36,551 nt of DNA from an uncultured Eubacteriales bacterium. Its GTDB lineage: Bacteria > Bacillota > Clostridia > Lachnospirales > CAG-274. The notes under the pieces were generated by a model that saw only the letters and a list, made by a program, of their open reading frames with translations, searched no databases and was not told the DNA's origin. The DNA is taken from the NCBI GenBank assembly GCA_949738935.1, contig CATJCJ010000353.1:1-36551 (forward strand), written 5' to 3'. This document shows positions 26,119 through 33,636 of the stretch, piece by piece (positions within the stretch are counted from its first letter, which is position 1; each line of letters opens with the position of its first letter). The translations under genes and the position numbers were made by a program.

Positions 26119-26499
26119 ATGATTGAAAAGATTGTTTACAGACTTGGACAGATTGGATATGATGTTTCAAATGACGAAAGAAGTCTTATCGCTTCGGAAA
26201 TTGATAAGACAGAGGCTTTTATTAAGTCATCTTGTAATGTTATGGAGATTCGGGGTGAACTTGAAAATGTTCTTATTGAAAGAGTTTGTGGTAATTTTTT
26301 GTTTATGATTAAAAACAGCGGACGTTTTTCCGGCGTTGATAATGACGGCTTTGTTAAGGAAATTTTGGAGGGCGATGTTAAAGTCGTTTTTGATGAGAAT
26401 TCTGTTCTTAGCCAGGAACAGCGTATTGATAAAATTATTGACTATCTTATGGGCTATGGGGAAGATATTATTATTTCTAAGAGGTGCGTTTGCTGGTGA
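26119..26499 (+). CDS. Head-tail connector protein (YqbG/gp6-like)
   Basis: A 126-aa, mainly helical protein directly after the capsid gene, with the layout of phage head-completion adaptors: helices LIASEIDKTEAFIKSSC and IRGELENVLIERVCGNFLFMIKNSG, then a C-terminal IDKIIDYLMGYGEDII. It is predicted to form the ring joining portal to tail. The assignment rests on position, length and helix pattern. The ribosome binding site GGGGTGA lies 19-20 bases after the capsid stop. The next gene overlaps its stop codon (GTGA). Confidence 0.7.
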   Translation: MIEKIVYRLGQIGYDVSNDERSLIASEIDKTEAFIKSSCNVMEIRGELENVLIERVCGNFLFMIKNSGRFSGVDNDGFVKEILEGDVKVVFDENSVLSQEQRIDKIIDYLMGYGEDIIISKRCVCW

Positions 26500-26858
26500 T
26501 AAAGAATATTGAAAATGTTCTGAAAAGGTTTTTTGATGATGTGTGCGACGTTATTGAGCTTCGCGAGGTTGTTGATGACGCTGGTATTACAAATTTTGAA
26601 GAAGTTGTTGTTTTGAGAAATATCCCTTGCAGAATTTGTTATAACAATCTTAAATCCACTGTTAAAGGAAAAGCTTCTGATTATGTTACTCAAGATGTTA
26701 CTTTGCTTTTGGGAAGAGATGTTTTTATTAAAAATGGTTCAATTATTAGAGTTTTGAGGAATGGTTCGGAAGAGGTTCTTTATCAGAAAACCGGTGAGGC
26801 CGCTGTTTTTGACAGCCACAGAGAGATTAGAATGGTTTTGAAAAATACTTTCGCTTAA
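26496..26858 (+). CDS. Head-tail joining protein (XkdH/YqbH-like)
   Basis: A 120-aa protein with a beta-rich pattern: EEVVVLRNIPCRICYNNLK, DYVTQDVTLLLGRDVFIKNGSIIRV and ending AVFDSHREIRMVL. This resembles the stopper or joining proteins of PBSX-type phages, which contain a similar cis-acting strand and a DRAE-like dihydrogen loop region. The GTG at 26496 overlaps the previous stop and has AAGAGGTG about 10 bases upstream, a better fit than the GTG at 26484. It is translationally coupled to its neighbour. Confidence 0.68.
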   Translation: MIKNIENVLKRFFDDVCDVIELREVVDDAGITNFEEVVVLRNIPCRICYNNLKSTVKGKASDYVTQDVTLLLGRDVFIKNGSIIRVLRNGSEEVLYQKTGEAAVFDSHREIRMVLKNTFA

Positions 26859-26912
26859 GTGGTTTACCGCTCTTTTATGATAATGTTATCTGATTGTGTT
26901 AGGAGTGATTTT

Positions 26913-27365
26913 GTGCTTAAAAAGATTATTGATGGTATTGCCAGACGGATTTTTTCTGAATTTGGCGGGGATTATAAAATTTATTCCGAAGAGGTAAAGC
27001 AGGGTTTTATACAACCCTGCTTTATTGTTAAACTTGTTAAATCTCAATGTCAAAAAGGTATTGGGGGAAGAAATAAATATATTAACTCTTTTGTTATACA
27101 GTATTTTCCGTTGGAAAAAGATAAAAATGAAAAAATGAATGAGGTTTCTGACAGACTTTTTGATTGTCTTGAGTTTATTAATGCCGGAAAGAGAGTTATT
27201 CGAGGGACAGGTATGAAATCTGACAAGACCAGCGCTATTAATATTAATGGTGTGAACTCTACTTATGAAAATGGCGACGGTATTCTTGAGTTTTATGTTA
27301 ATTATAATTTTCACGAAATTGTTGTTCAAAATGATGAGTTTATGGAAGATTTGAGAATTGTTTAA
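26913..27365 (+). CDS. Phage tail terminator (DUF6838/XkdJ-like)
   Basis: A 150-aa protein: LKKIIDGIARRIFSEFGGDYKIYSEEVKQGFIQPCFIVKLV, then FVIQYFPLEKD and the C-terminal strand GILEFYVNYNFH. This alpha-beta pattern is typical of tail-terminator proteins that cap the tube and join the tail to the head. The GTG at 26913 has AGGAGTGA 7 bases upstream; the upstream extension of the frame lacks a ribosome binding site. In PBSX an HK97-gp10-like gene (xkdI) usually precedes this one, but here only 54 bases separate the two flanking genes and no such gene is present. Confidence 0.75.
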   Translation: MLKKIIDGIARRIFSEFGGDYKIYSEEVKQGFIQPCFIVKLVKSQCQKGIGGRNKYINSFVIQYFPLEKDKNEKMNEVSDRLFDCLEFINAGKRVIRGTGMKSDKTSAININGVNSTYENGDGILEFYVNYNFHEIVVQNDEFMEDLRIV

Positions 27366-27399
27366 ACAATTCTCGGTAATTTCGGCAGGGTTTTTATTT

Positions 27400-27472
27400 T
27401 ATAGTAAGTCCAATTGATATAACAAAAAAATATTTTACGAGTGTGTAAGTACTGCCGGGCGGAATTACTATA
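27400..27472. repeat. Family C repeat, internally deleted copy C5
   Basis: A 73-bp element: the left end TATAGTAAGT, the first hairpin (GAGTGTGTAAGTACTGCC), then a jump to the right terminus AATTACTATA. About 70 bases of the normal interior are missing. It lies at the head-tail gene boundary. Confidence 0.8.
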
Positions 27473-27494
27473 TTTTTGAAAGGGAGTGTTTTTT

Positions 27495-27680
27495 TTGGAG
27501 AGAAAATTGACAGAAGTTAAAAGGGAAGAAAAAACTTTTTCTAAAAAGGCTTTTTTGAAAAGTAATTTGTTTAAGGATAAAAAAGATTTAATTGCTGTTC
27601 TTCTTCAGGATAACAAAGGTTATAGCAAAAAAGAGGTTTATTCTATTATTGATAATTATTTGAAAAGGAGTGGATTTTAA
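27495..27680 (+). CDS. Small conserved phage protein preceding the tail sheath
   Basis: A 61-aa charged protein, ERKLTEVKREEKTFSKKAF then NLFKDKKDLIAVLLQDNKGYSKKEVYSIIDNYLKR. The motif of a short lysine-rich leader followed by KDLL.ALL.D...Y...EV...I..F matches small proteins that regularly sit just before the contractile sheath gene in PBSX-like prophages; their function is unknown to me. The TTG at 27495 is preferred over the GTG at 27486 because GGGAG lies about 8 bases upstream. The stop overlaps the sheath start (TAATG), so translation is coupled. Confidence 0.7.
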   Translation: MERKLTEVKREEKTFSKKAFLKSNLFKDKKDLIAVLLQDNKGYSKKEVYSIIDNYLKRSGF

Positions 27681-28996
27681 TGGCTGCGGGCGGTGGTGTT
27701 TTTACTTCGGATAATAAAGTTTTGCCGGGAGCTTATATCAATTTTGTCTCTAAAGCGAGAGCTTTGGGCTCAATTGGTGAAAGGGGTATTTTGGCTATGC
27801 CATGGTATGGTGATTATGGTAATGTTGGTGAGATTATTCAATTGGATTCGGAAACTTTTCAGACTGATTGTTTGAGGCTTTTGGGTCATAATTATTCTGA
27901 TGATGAAATGCTTCCTCTGAGAGAGGCTTTTAAGGGCGCCAGCGTTGTTAAGCTTTTTAGAGTCGGCGGCGGGAAAAAGGCTTCAGCTAAAAACGGTACT
28001 TTTACTGTTACCGCTATTCATGAGGGAACCAGAGGAAATGATATTAAAATCGTTGTTTTATCTGATGTGGACAGCGACGGGGTTATTGTTGAGACTTATC
28101 TGGATGGATATTTGAAGGATTCTCAAAAAGTTTCATCTGTTTCGGAACTTGTTCAGAATGATTTTGTCTCTTTTTCGGGAACCGGCGCTATTTCTCCTAC
28201 CGCCGGACTTGTACTTTCGGGCGGTGAAAACGGTGTTTCCTCAGGAAATGATTATTCTCAGTTTCTTAAGGCTATTGAGGCTGAAAATTTTACCACAGTT
28301 GTTTATTCGGGTGATGATGAGATTACCAAAGGTCTTTTTGCTCAGTTTACTAAGAGACTTAGAGAAGAGGAAGGTTATAAGGTTACTTGTGTTCTCAGAA
28401 ATTATTCGGCTGATTTTGAGGGTGTTATTAATGTGTTTAATGAGTGTAAACCTATAAAAGGGCTTGATAAAAACGCTCTTGTATATTGGGTTGGAGGAAA
28501 AATTTCCGGCGCTGATGTTAACGAGTCACTTACTAATACACTTTATGACGGAGAACTTGAGATTTCGACAAATTTCAAAAAATCGGAGCTTACCGAGGCT
28601 GTTAATAATGGTAAATTTATTTTTTATGGTGACAGGGGTTCTGTTAGAGTCCTTAAGGATATTAACAGTCTTTTGAGCTTTAGTCCTGAGAAAAATCAAG
28701 ATTTTTCTAATAATCAGGTTATTAGGGTTCTTGACGCTATCGCTAATGATACCGCTAAGATTTTTAATACCTATTATTTGGGCAAACGTCAGAACAATGA
28801 CTTGGGAAGAGATATCTTTAAAACTGAACTTGTTAATTATCATCAAAAACTTATGGCTATCGGCGCTATTGAACATTTTATCCCTGAAAATATTACTGTA
28901 TCCGCGGGAAGCGGAAAAGGAGATGTTATTGTCAACGAGTTTGTTGAGCCCGCTATGGCTATGGAAAAATTATATATGACTTGTATTGTTGAGTAA
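27680..28996 (+). CDS. Phage tail sheath protein (XkdK-like)
   Basis: A 438-aa contractile sheath subunit. The N-terminal LPGAYINFVSKARALGSIGERGILAMPW (about 13-40) and the following YGDYGNVGEI match the XkdK-type sheath family. The central TFTVTAIHEGTRGNDIKIVV is the inserted beta domain, and the C-terminal FKTELVNYHQKLMAIGAIEHF with VEPAMAMEKLYMTCIV is the conserved sheath core ending. This shows that the prophage belongs to the contractile (myovirus-like) type. The length is complete. The ribosome binding site AAAAGGAG lies in the preceding gene. Confidence 0.94.
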   Translation: MAAGGGVFTSDNKVLPGAYINFVSKARALGSIGERGILAMPWYGDYGNVGEIIQLDSETFQTDCLRLLGHNYSDDEMLPLREAFKGASVVKLFRVGGGKKASAKNGTFTVTAIHEGTRGNDIKIVVLSDVDSDGVIVETYLDGYLKDSQKVSSVSELVQNDFVSFSGTGAISPTAGLVLSGGENGVSSGNDYSQFLKAIEAENFTTVVYSGDDEITKGLFAQFTKRLREEEGYKVTCVLRNYSADFEGVINVFNECKPIKGLDKNALVYWVGGKISGADVNESLTNTLYDGELEISTNFKKSELTEAVNNGKFIFYGDRGSVRVLKDINSLLSFSPEKNQDFSNNQVIRVLDAIANDTAKIFNTYYLGKRQNNDLGRDIFKTELVNYHQKLMAIGAIEHFIPENITVSAGSGKGDVIVNEFVEPAMAMEKLYMTCIVE

Positions 28997-29010
28997 AGGG
29001 GGATTTTTTT

Positions 29011-29475
29011 ATGGCAACTTTGAAAGCTTGGGACGCCATTAACGGCGCCGCCGGAAGATGTGTCGCTACAGTCGGTACGAATGTTGAGGATATGATTTAT
29101 GTTAAAAATATAAAAGCGAGAATTGAAAAGAAAAAAACTGAGATTAAGGTTCTTGGTCAAACCGGAGCTAAAAATAAGGCTAATGGCTGGAAGGGTACCG
29201 GTACAATGACTATGTATTACGCTACAACATTTTTTAGAAATATGATTGACGAATATGTTCATGACGGTATTGATACTTATTTTGAGCTGTTGATAGAAAA
29301 TGATGACCCTTCAAGTGATATCGGAAAACAGACTATTGTGTTAAAAAAGGTTAATATTGATAATCTTGATGTTGCTAAGCTGGATATTAACTCTACTGAA
29401 CTTGATGAGGAAATTGAGTTTACTTTTGACGATATTGAGATAAGAAACAAATTTATTGATGTTGTGGGGGAATGA
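29011..29475 (+). CDS. Phage tail tube protein (XkdM-like)
   Basis: A 154-aa tube subunit: LKAWDAINGAAGRCVATV, MIYVKNIKARIEKKKTEIKVLGQTGAKNKANGWKGTGTMTMYY and IEFTFDDIEIRNKF are hallmark segments of the XkdM family that forms the inner tube within the contractile sheath. It lies 14 bases after the sheath gene with its own ribosome binding site (AAAGGGGGA). The length is normal. Confidence 0.94.
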   Translation: MATLKAWDAINGAAGRCVATVGTNVEDMIYVKNIKARIEKKKTEIKVLGQTGAKNKANGWKGTGTMTMYYATTFFRNMIDEYVHDGIDTYFELLIENDDPSSDIGKQTIVLKKVNIDNLDVAKLDINSTELDEEIEFTFDDIEIRNKFIDVVGE

Positions 29476-29481
29476 TAACTT

Positions 29482-29880
29482 ATGACTTTTCAACAATTTT
29501 TAAATCAAAATACTGTTGACGGGATTTTTAAAGAGGTTATTATCTCAGACAGATTTAAAGATGAAAACGGTGAGCTTTTTAAGTTTAAGATTAAGGCTAT
29601 GACTCAAAGTGTTTTTGAGGATATTAAAAGAAAAGCTTCTTTTGGCAAAAATGACAGTTTTAATGAGGATGTTTTAAACAGTTTTATTGTTATTGAAAAT
29701 ACCGTTGAGCCGTCTTTTAAAGACGCGGAAAGTCTTAAGGAACTTGGCTGCTCATCTCCGAGGCAATACCTTAATATGGTATTGCTCTCTGGTGAGATTT
29801 CGTCTCTCGCTGATGAGATTATAAGTTTGAGTGGTTTTGACCGCTCTGTTGAGGACTTGGCGGGAGATGTAAAAAACTGA
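29482..29880 (+). CDS. Tail assembly chaperone, short product (XkdN-like)
   Basis: A 132-aa protein of the XkdN type: TVDGIFKEVIISDRFKDENGELFKFKIKAMTQSVFEDIKRKA, then SPRQYLNMVLLSGEISSLADEIISLSGFDRSVEDLAGDVKN. It is the analogue of lambda gpG: it binds the tape measure and tube subunits during tail assembly. The zero-frame product ends at a TGA immediately after the slippery heptamer A AAA AAC (29871-29877). Its natural partner, the tape measure gene, is not found downstream. Confidence 0.92.
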   Translation: MTFQQFLNQNTVDGIFKEVIISDRFKDENGELFKFKIKAMTQSVFEDIKRKASFGKNDSFNEDVLNSFIVIENTVEPSFKDAESLKELGCSSPRQYLNMVLLSGEISSLADEIISLSGFDRSVEDLAGDVKN

Positions 29881-30017
29881 TTGATGAGGGCGATTTTTAC
29901 GCTAATTACGCTTTCTTCGCTCTCAAAGAATTTGGTATTTTGCCTTGGGATTTCTTAAAATTTGATTTATTTCAAAAATCCGCTATTATTGCTTTTCTTG
30001 ACAAGATTTTGTGCTGA
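29482..30017 (+). CDS. Tail assembly chaperone, -1 frameshifted long product
   Basis: A -1 slip at A AAA AAC (29871-29877) continues translation as LIDEGDFYANYAFFALKEFGILPWDFLKFDLFQKSAIIAFLDKILC to the TGA at 30015-30017, giving about 178 aa. The extension contains the (E)GD.YANYAFFAL...GILPW motif typical of the long form (gpGT analogue) in XkdN-type phages. The conserved extension, its correct frame and the classic slippery site together support programmed frameshifting. A family C repeat starts two bases after this stop. Confidence 0.88.
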
Positions 30018-30019
30018 TT

Positions 30020-30157
30020 TATAGTAATTACACTTTAGATATAACAAAAAATATTTTACGAGTGCATAAGCACTTCTGGGCGGCAAGCGAATTGCAAAGC
30101 AATTTGCAGCCCGTGCAAGTAAAATATTTTTTTTGTAATTTTCAAAGTGTAATTACT
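30020..30157. repeat. Family C repeat, copy C4
   Basis: A 138-bp copy with left end TATAGTAATTACACTTTA starting two bases after the frameshift-product stop. Its right end AATTACTA runs straight into repeat B4, so the last bases of the repeat are shared or displaced. Confidence 0.88.
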
Positions 30158-30264
30158 AGACTTCTTTCGAAACTCCATGTTGATATAAATATCGTTATAA
30201 AAAATATTTCACTCAATGCTTTTTTTGTTGGATTGATGTAATTTTACGGTTTCGAAAGAAGTCT
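30158..30264. repeat. Family B repeat, long copy B4
   Basis: A 107-bp copy with ends AGACTTCTTTCGAAAC and the inverse. The interior combines parts seen in B1 (TTGATATAAATATCGTTATA-like) and B2/B3 (TTTTTTGTTGGATTG), so it may be the most complete version of the family. Confidence 0.85.
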
Positions 30265-30321
30265 GCTATATAAGCTTAGAGTGTATGGGAAATGTTCTGT
30301 AGATTTAAGGGATGATGCTGT

Positions 30322-30765
30322 ATGTATGATTTTATGTTTCATTATGATAGGAAGCCTGAAAGTATGACTATTTTGCCTTTGGCTCCGGAGTATCTTAAAA
30401 CTCACGAGAAAAGTCTTAATAAAATTATTGAGCTTATGAACGGCGGAGAGGTTAATCTTCTTAGAGGGCTTGCTCTTAGGGATTTGAACCTTAAAATACT
30501 TCTTCCAAAAAATAATGTTATTACGGAGATGAGTGAACAGGAATTCCATAAGCCTGCTTTTTATCTTGACAGATTTAGAAATTTTATCGCTAATAAAAAG
30601 CCTGTTCGCCTTACTGTCACAAGACATATGCAAAATGGTGAGACTATTTTCGCCGGAAATATTCTTGTTTCTTTTGAGGACTATAGGGTCTTTGAAAACG
30701 CGGGTGAGGAGGGTGATTTTTGGGTTGAGCTTAATCTTAAAGAGTATGGGAAGAGTTATTATTAA
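30322..30765 (+). CDS. Baseplate hub-associated protein (XkdP-like), without LysM domain
   Basis: A 147-aa protein. The segments MTILPLAPEYLKTHEKSLNKIIELMNGGEVNLLRG, LRDLNLKILLPKNN and FHKPAFYLDRFRNFIANKKPVRLTVTR resemble the N-terminal domain of PBSX XkdP and its relatives, which contact the baseplate hub. Those usually carry a C-terminal LysM domain of about 50 aa; here the protein ends at WVELNLKEYGKSYY without one. The ATG at 30322 follows AAGGG at about 10 bases. It is the first phage gene after the B4 repeat. In PBSX the gene order is xkdN, xkdO (tape measure), xkdP; here xkdO is absent. Confidence 0.8.
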   Translation: MYDFMFHYDRKPESMTILPLAPEYLKTHEKSLNKIIELMNGGEVNLLRGLALRDLNLKILLPKNNVITEMSEQEFHKPAFYLDRFRNFIANKKPVRLTVTRHMQNGETIFAGNILVSFEDYRVFENAGEEGDFWVELNLKEYGKSYY

Positions 30766-30773
30766 GAGGTGGT

Positions 30774-31751
30774 ATGGTGTATAAGATTTTGGTTAGAGGA
30801 CGGGGGGAGACTTTTGATTTGACTCCCTGCTGTGTTGGTGATGTGATTTGGACTACTTTTAAATGCGGATGCGCCTCCAGCCTTGAGTTTACTGTTGGAA
30901 AAAATATGGGAATTAAATTCAGCTTTTTTGAGGGGAATTTGGTTCAGTTCTTTGTTGACGGAAGAATGGTTTTTTTGGGGTATGTGTTCTCAAAGGAAAG
31001 GACTTCTGACCATTTTATTAAAACACTTGCTTATGACCAGCTTAGGTACTTGAAAAATAGAGATACTTATAATTATAGTTATAAAACAGCTTCGGAGGTT
31101 GTTTCTATGATTGCCGCTGATTTTGGTCTGAATATAGGTGAGCTGGATTATTCGGGATATGTTATCGCTAATAGAATTGAGGAAAATAAAACATTGTTTG
31201 ATATTATTCTTAACGCTGTTGATTTGACTTTTAAAAATACCGGTAAATATTTTGTTTTATTCGATAAGGCGGGAAAACTTTTTTTTAAAGCTATTGAGTC
31301 TTTGAGACTGCCGTTCTCTCTTTCAGTTAATCGTAGGAACGCTGTTGATTTTAATTGTAAAACTGATATTGATAGTGATACTTTTTCTAAAGTAAAATTG
31401 TTTTGTTTGAATAAAACTAAAAAAATAAACAGAAGTTTTTCAACTCAAAGCTCTCAGGGGGTTAGGGATTTTGGTGTTTTACAGTATTTTGAGAAAATGC
31501 CTGATGAGTATAATGAGTTTCAGTTGAAAAATTGCGCTGAGGCTATTTTGAGGGAGAAGAATCGTATTAACCGGTCTTTTGATATTGAGTGTCTCGCTTC
31601 GGGTATTGGCGAGGAAGCTGTTCGGGGCGGGTGTGGTGTGTATATTAATGGCTTGGATATAGGCGAGGAAATTATAAATGGATTTATGACTGTCTCTAAA
31701 TGTGTCCACTCTTTTAGAGCCGATAATCATATTTACAGAATGTGGTTTTAG
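30774..31751 (+). CDS. Baseplate hub protein (XkdQ-like)
   Basis: A 325-aa hub protein: an N-terminal beta domain (CCVGDVIWTTFKCGCASSLEFTV), HFIKTLAYDQLRYLKNRDTYNY, and TASEVVSMIAADFGLNIGELDYSGYVI. These are typical of the XkdQ/YqbQ family, related to gpD/gp27 hubs that connect tube and spike. The ATG at 30774 lies only four bases after GAGG; the GTG at 30777 may be the true start. It follows the XkdP gene by a few bases and is in the same operon. Confidence 0.87.
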   Translation: MVYKILVRGRGETFDLTPCCVGDVIWTTFKCGCASSLEFTVGKNMGIKFSFFEGNLVQFFVDGRMVFLGYVFSKERTSDHFIKTLAYDQLRYLKNRDTYNYSYKTASEVVSMIAADFGLNIGELDYSGYVIANRIEENKTLFDIILNAVDLTFKNTGKYFVLFDKAGKLFFKAIESLRLPFSLSVNRRNAVDFNCKTDIDSDTFSKVKLFCLNKTKKINRSFSTQSSQGVRDFGVLQYFEKMPDEYNEFQLKNCAEAILREKNRINRSFDIECLASGIGEEAVRGGCGVYINGLDIGEEIINGFMTVSKCVHSFRADNHIYRMWF

Positions 31752-31763
31752 GGGGTGTTTTTT

Positions 31764-32147
31764 TTGATTGATTATATTAAAATGATTTGTTCGGGCTTTC
31801 TTGATAATTTGGATTTTTCTGACGCTGTTTTTGGAGAGGTAATGTCAGTTTTTCCTGTTTCTATTAGGCTTTCGGATAAGCTTATTCTTAATGAAAATCA
31901 AATTGTTCTTTCCAATAGAGTTGTTGACTCTGTCATTGAGGTTACGGAAAATCCTTCGTGTCCTGAAAATCCCTCAAATAATTTGGATTTTAAAAAACGA
32001 AAAAAATACATTGTTTATAATGGTCTTAGAGTTGGTGAAAGCGTTATTATGATTAAGGCTTTTGGCGGACAGCTCTATTTTGTGATTGATAAAATGGCAA
32101 AGGGGACTATGGGCGCTGACGCAAGGAAAGGAGCGGGTAAGTTATGA
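31764..32147 (+). CDS. DUF2577 phage protein (XkdR-like)
   Basis: A 127-aa protein with the DUF2577 pattern: an N-terminal helix IDYIKMICSGFLDNL, a small OB-like beta region (VFGEVMSVFPVSIRLSDKLILNENQIVLS), and a C-terminal YNGLRVGESVIMIKAFGGQLYFVIDK. It is a baseplate component found between the hub and DUF2634 genes in PBSX-like phages. The TTG at 31764 is preferred over the GTG at 31755, since GGGGG directly precedes it at the proper distance. The stop overlaps the next start (ATGA-type overlap). Confidence 0.82.
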   Translation: MIDYIKMICSGFLDNLDFSDAVFGEVMSVFPVSIRLSDKLILNENQIVLSNRVVDSVIEVTENPSCPENPSNNLDFKKRKKYIVYNGLRVGESVIMIKAFGGQLYFVIDKMAKGTMGADARKGAGKL

Positions 32148-32551
32148 TTCCTTTCGGTTTTGAGGATTTTGACTCGAAATTTGCGGTTTTGCCTGATGTT
32201 TCTTTTACTTATGAGATAAAAAAAGAGAGAGATAAAATAAAAGATTATATTGATGGCTTGAAAGCGGTTTGTCAGACTATTTATAAAATTTTGATGACTG
32301 AGAAAAATAACTATGAAATTTATGACGATGATTTTGGAATAGAGCTTTCTGACCTTATTGGAGAGAATATTTATTATGTTCAAAGTGAGCTTCCCGTTAG
32401 AATTGAAAACGCTCTTATCTCCGACAGCAGAATTTTGAGGGTTTATGATTTTTCTTTTTATCGTCTGAAAGAAAAAAGCGCTCTTTTGACAAAATTTTAT
32501 GTTTATACTGTTTTTGGTGAAACTGAGTATAGTCTGGAGGTGAGTGTTTAA
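32144..32551 (+). CDS. DUF2634 phage baseplate protein (XkdS-like)
   Basis: A 135-aa protein resembling the gp25/DUF2634 baseplate wedge family: KDYIDGLKAVCQTIYKILMTEKNNYEIYDDDFGIELSDLIGENIYYVQSELPVRIENALISDSRIL contains the conserved YEIYD..FG.EL..L pattern. It forms the sheath-initiating part of the wedge. It overlaps the XkdR-like gene by four bases and its stop shares one base with the XkdT-like start, so the whole block is translationally coupled. Confidence 0.9.
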   Translation: MIPFGFEDFDSKFAVLPDVSFTYEIKKERDKIKDYIDGLKAVCQTIYKILMTEKNNYEIYDDDFGIELSDLIGENIYYVQSELPVRIENALISDSRILRVYDFSFYRLKEKSALLTKFYVYTVFGETEYSLEVSV

Positions 32552-33636
32552 TGTTTGAGAATATGACCTTTAAATATATATTGAAAAGAGCTCTTGAAAA
32601 TGTGTCTAATGATGTTGACAAAAGACAGGGCTCTGTTATTTATGACGCTATCGCTCCTTGTTGTATGGAACTCGCTAAAATGTATTTATCTATTGATGAG
32701 GTTTTGAATGAGACTTTCGCTGACTCAGCCAAAAGAGAATATTTGATTAGACGGGCCAAAGAAAGAGGGCTTTCACCAAAGGAGGCGTCGGCGGCTGTTG
32801 TTAAAGCCGTTTTTAATATTGATGTTCCTATTGGCTCAAGATTTTCCGCTGATGGGGTTGTTTATTATGTCTCTGAGAAAATCTCGGACGGTATTTTTAA
32901 AATGATTTGTGAGACAAAGGGAAGCGAAGGTCACAGACATTTTGGCAGAATTCTGCCGCTTGATAATATTCAAGGTCTTGAGTCAGCTGAAATCTCTGAG
33001 GTTATTGTTACCGGTGAGGATGAGGAAGATACAGAGGTTTTCAGAAAAAGATATTTTGACAGTTTCTCAGCTCTCGCTTTTGGAGGCAATAAGAAGGATT
33101 ATATTGAAAAGGTTAATCTTATATCAGGTGTTGGCGGTTGTAAAGTTTATCCGGCTTTTTTTGGCGGAGGTACTGTTAGACTTGTTATTATCTCGTCGGA
33201 TTATTCTTTTGTTTCTGATGAGTTTGTCTCTCAGGTTAAAGAGATTGTCGACCCGTATGAGTTTTCGGGACAAGGAGTTGGATTCGCTCCTATTGGTCAT
33301 AAGGTTTTTGTTGAGAGTGTCCAGCCTATTGGGGTTAATGTTAGTATTTCGGCTCAAATCGCGGATGATGGTAATTTTGATTACATATATGGCAAGGTTT
33401 ATAAAAAAATATCTGATTATTTTTCTGAGCTTTCCAAGGGATGGGCTGAGTGTGATAATATTGAGATTGTCGCTATGAAAATTGGCGCTGATGTTTTTGA
33501 TATAATTGGGGTGAAAAATGTTTTTAGCGTGGCTATTGATGGCGGGAATCCTTTTTTGAGCAGAGTGCTTGATGATAATCAAATTCCTGTTTTGGGCGAA
33601 GTCTCTATTAATGACAAAGTTTTGGAGGGATTTTGA
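32551..33636 (+). CDS. Baseplate J/gp47 family protein (XkdT-like)
   Basis: A 361-aa baseplate wedge protein. The N-terminus has DKRQGSVIYDAIAPCCMELAKMYLSIDEVLNETFADSA, diagnostic of the gp47/JayE family, followed by AKERGLSPKEASAAVVKAVF and VPIGSRFSADGVVYYV. The central EVFRKRYFDSFSALAFGGNKKDYIEKVNLISGVGGCKVYPAF is the family's other conserved block. The ribosome binding site GGAGGTGAG lies in the preceding gene. The length is full. Confidence 0.93.
   Translation: MFENMTFKYILKRALENVSNDVDKRQGSVIYDAIAPCCMELAKMYLSIDEVLNETFADSAKREYLIRRAKERGLSPKEASAAVVKAVFNIDVPIGSRFSADGVVYYVSEKISDGIFKMICETKGSEGHRHFGRILPLDNIQGLESAEISEVIVTGEDEEDTEVFRKRYFDSFSALAFGGNKKDYIEKVNLISGVGGCKVYPAFFGGGTVRLVIISSDYSFVSDEFVSQVKEIVDPYEFSGQGVGFAPIGHKVFVESVQPIGVNVSISAQIADDGNFDYIYGKVYKKISDYFSELSKGWAECDNIEIVAMKIGADVFDIIGVKNVFSVAIDGGNPFLSRVLDDNQIPVLGEVSINDKVLEGF

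Noticed and set aside
26859-26912. An upstream start for the tail terminator gene.
   Set aside because: The extra 18 codons lack a ribosome binding site, while the GTG at 26913 has AGGAGTGA at the right distance.
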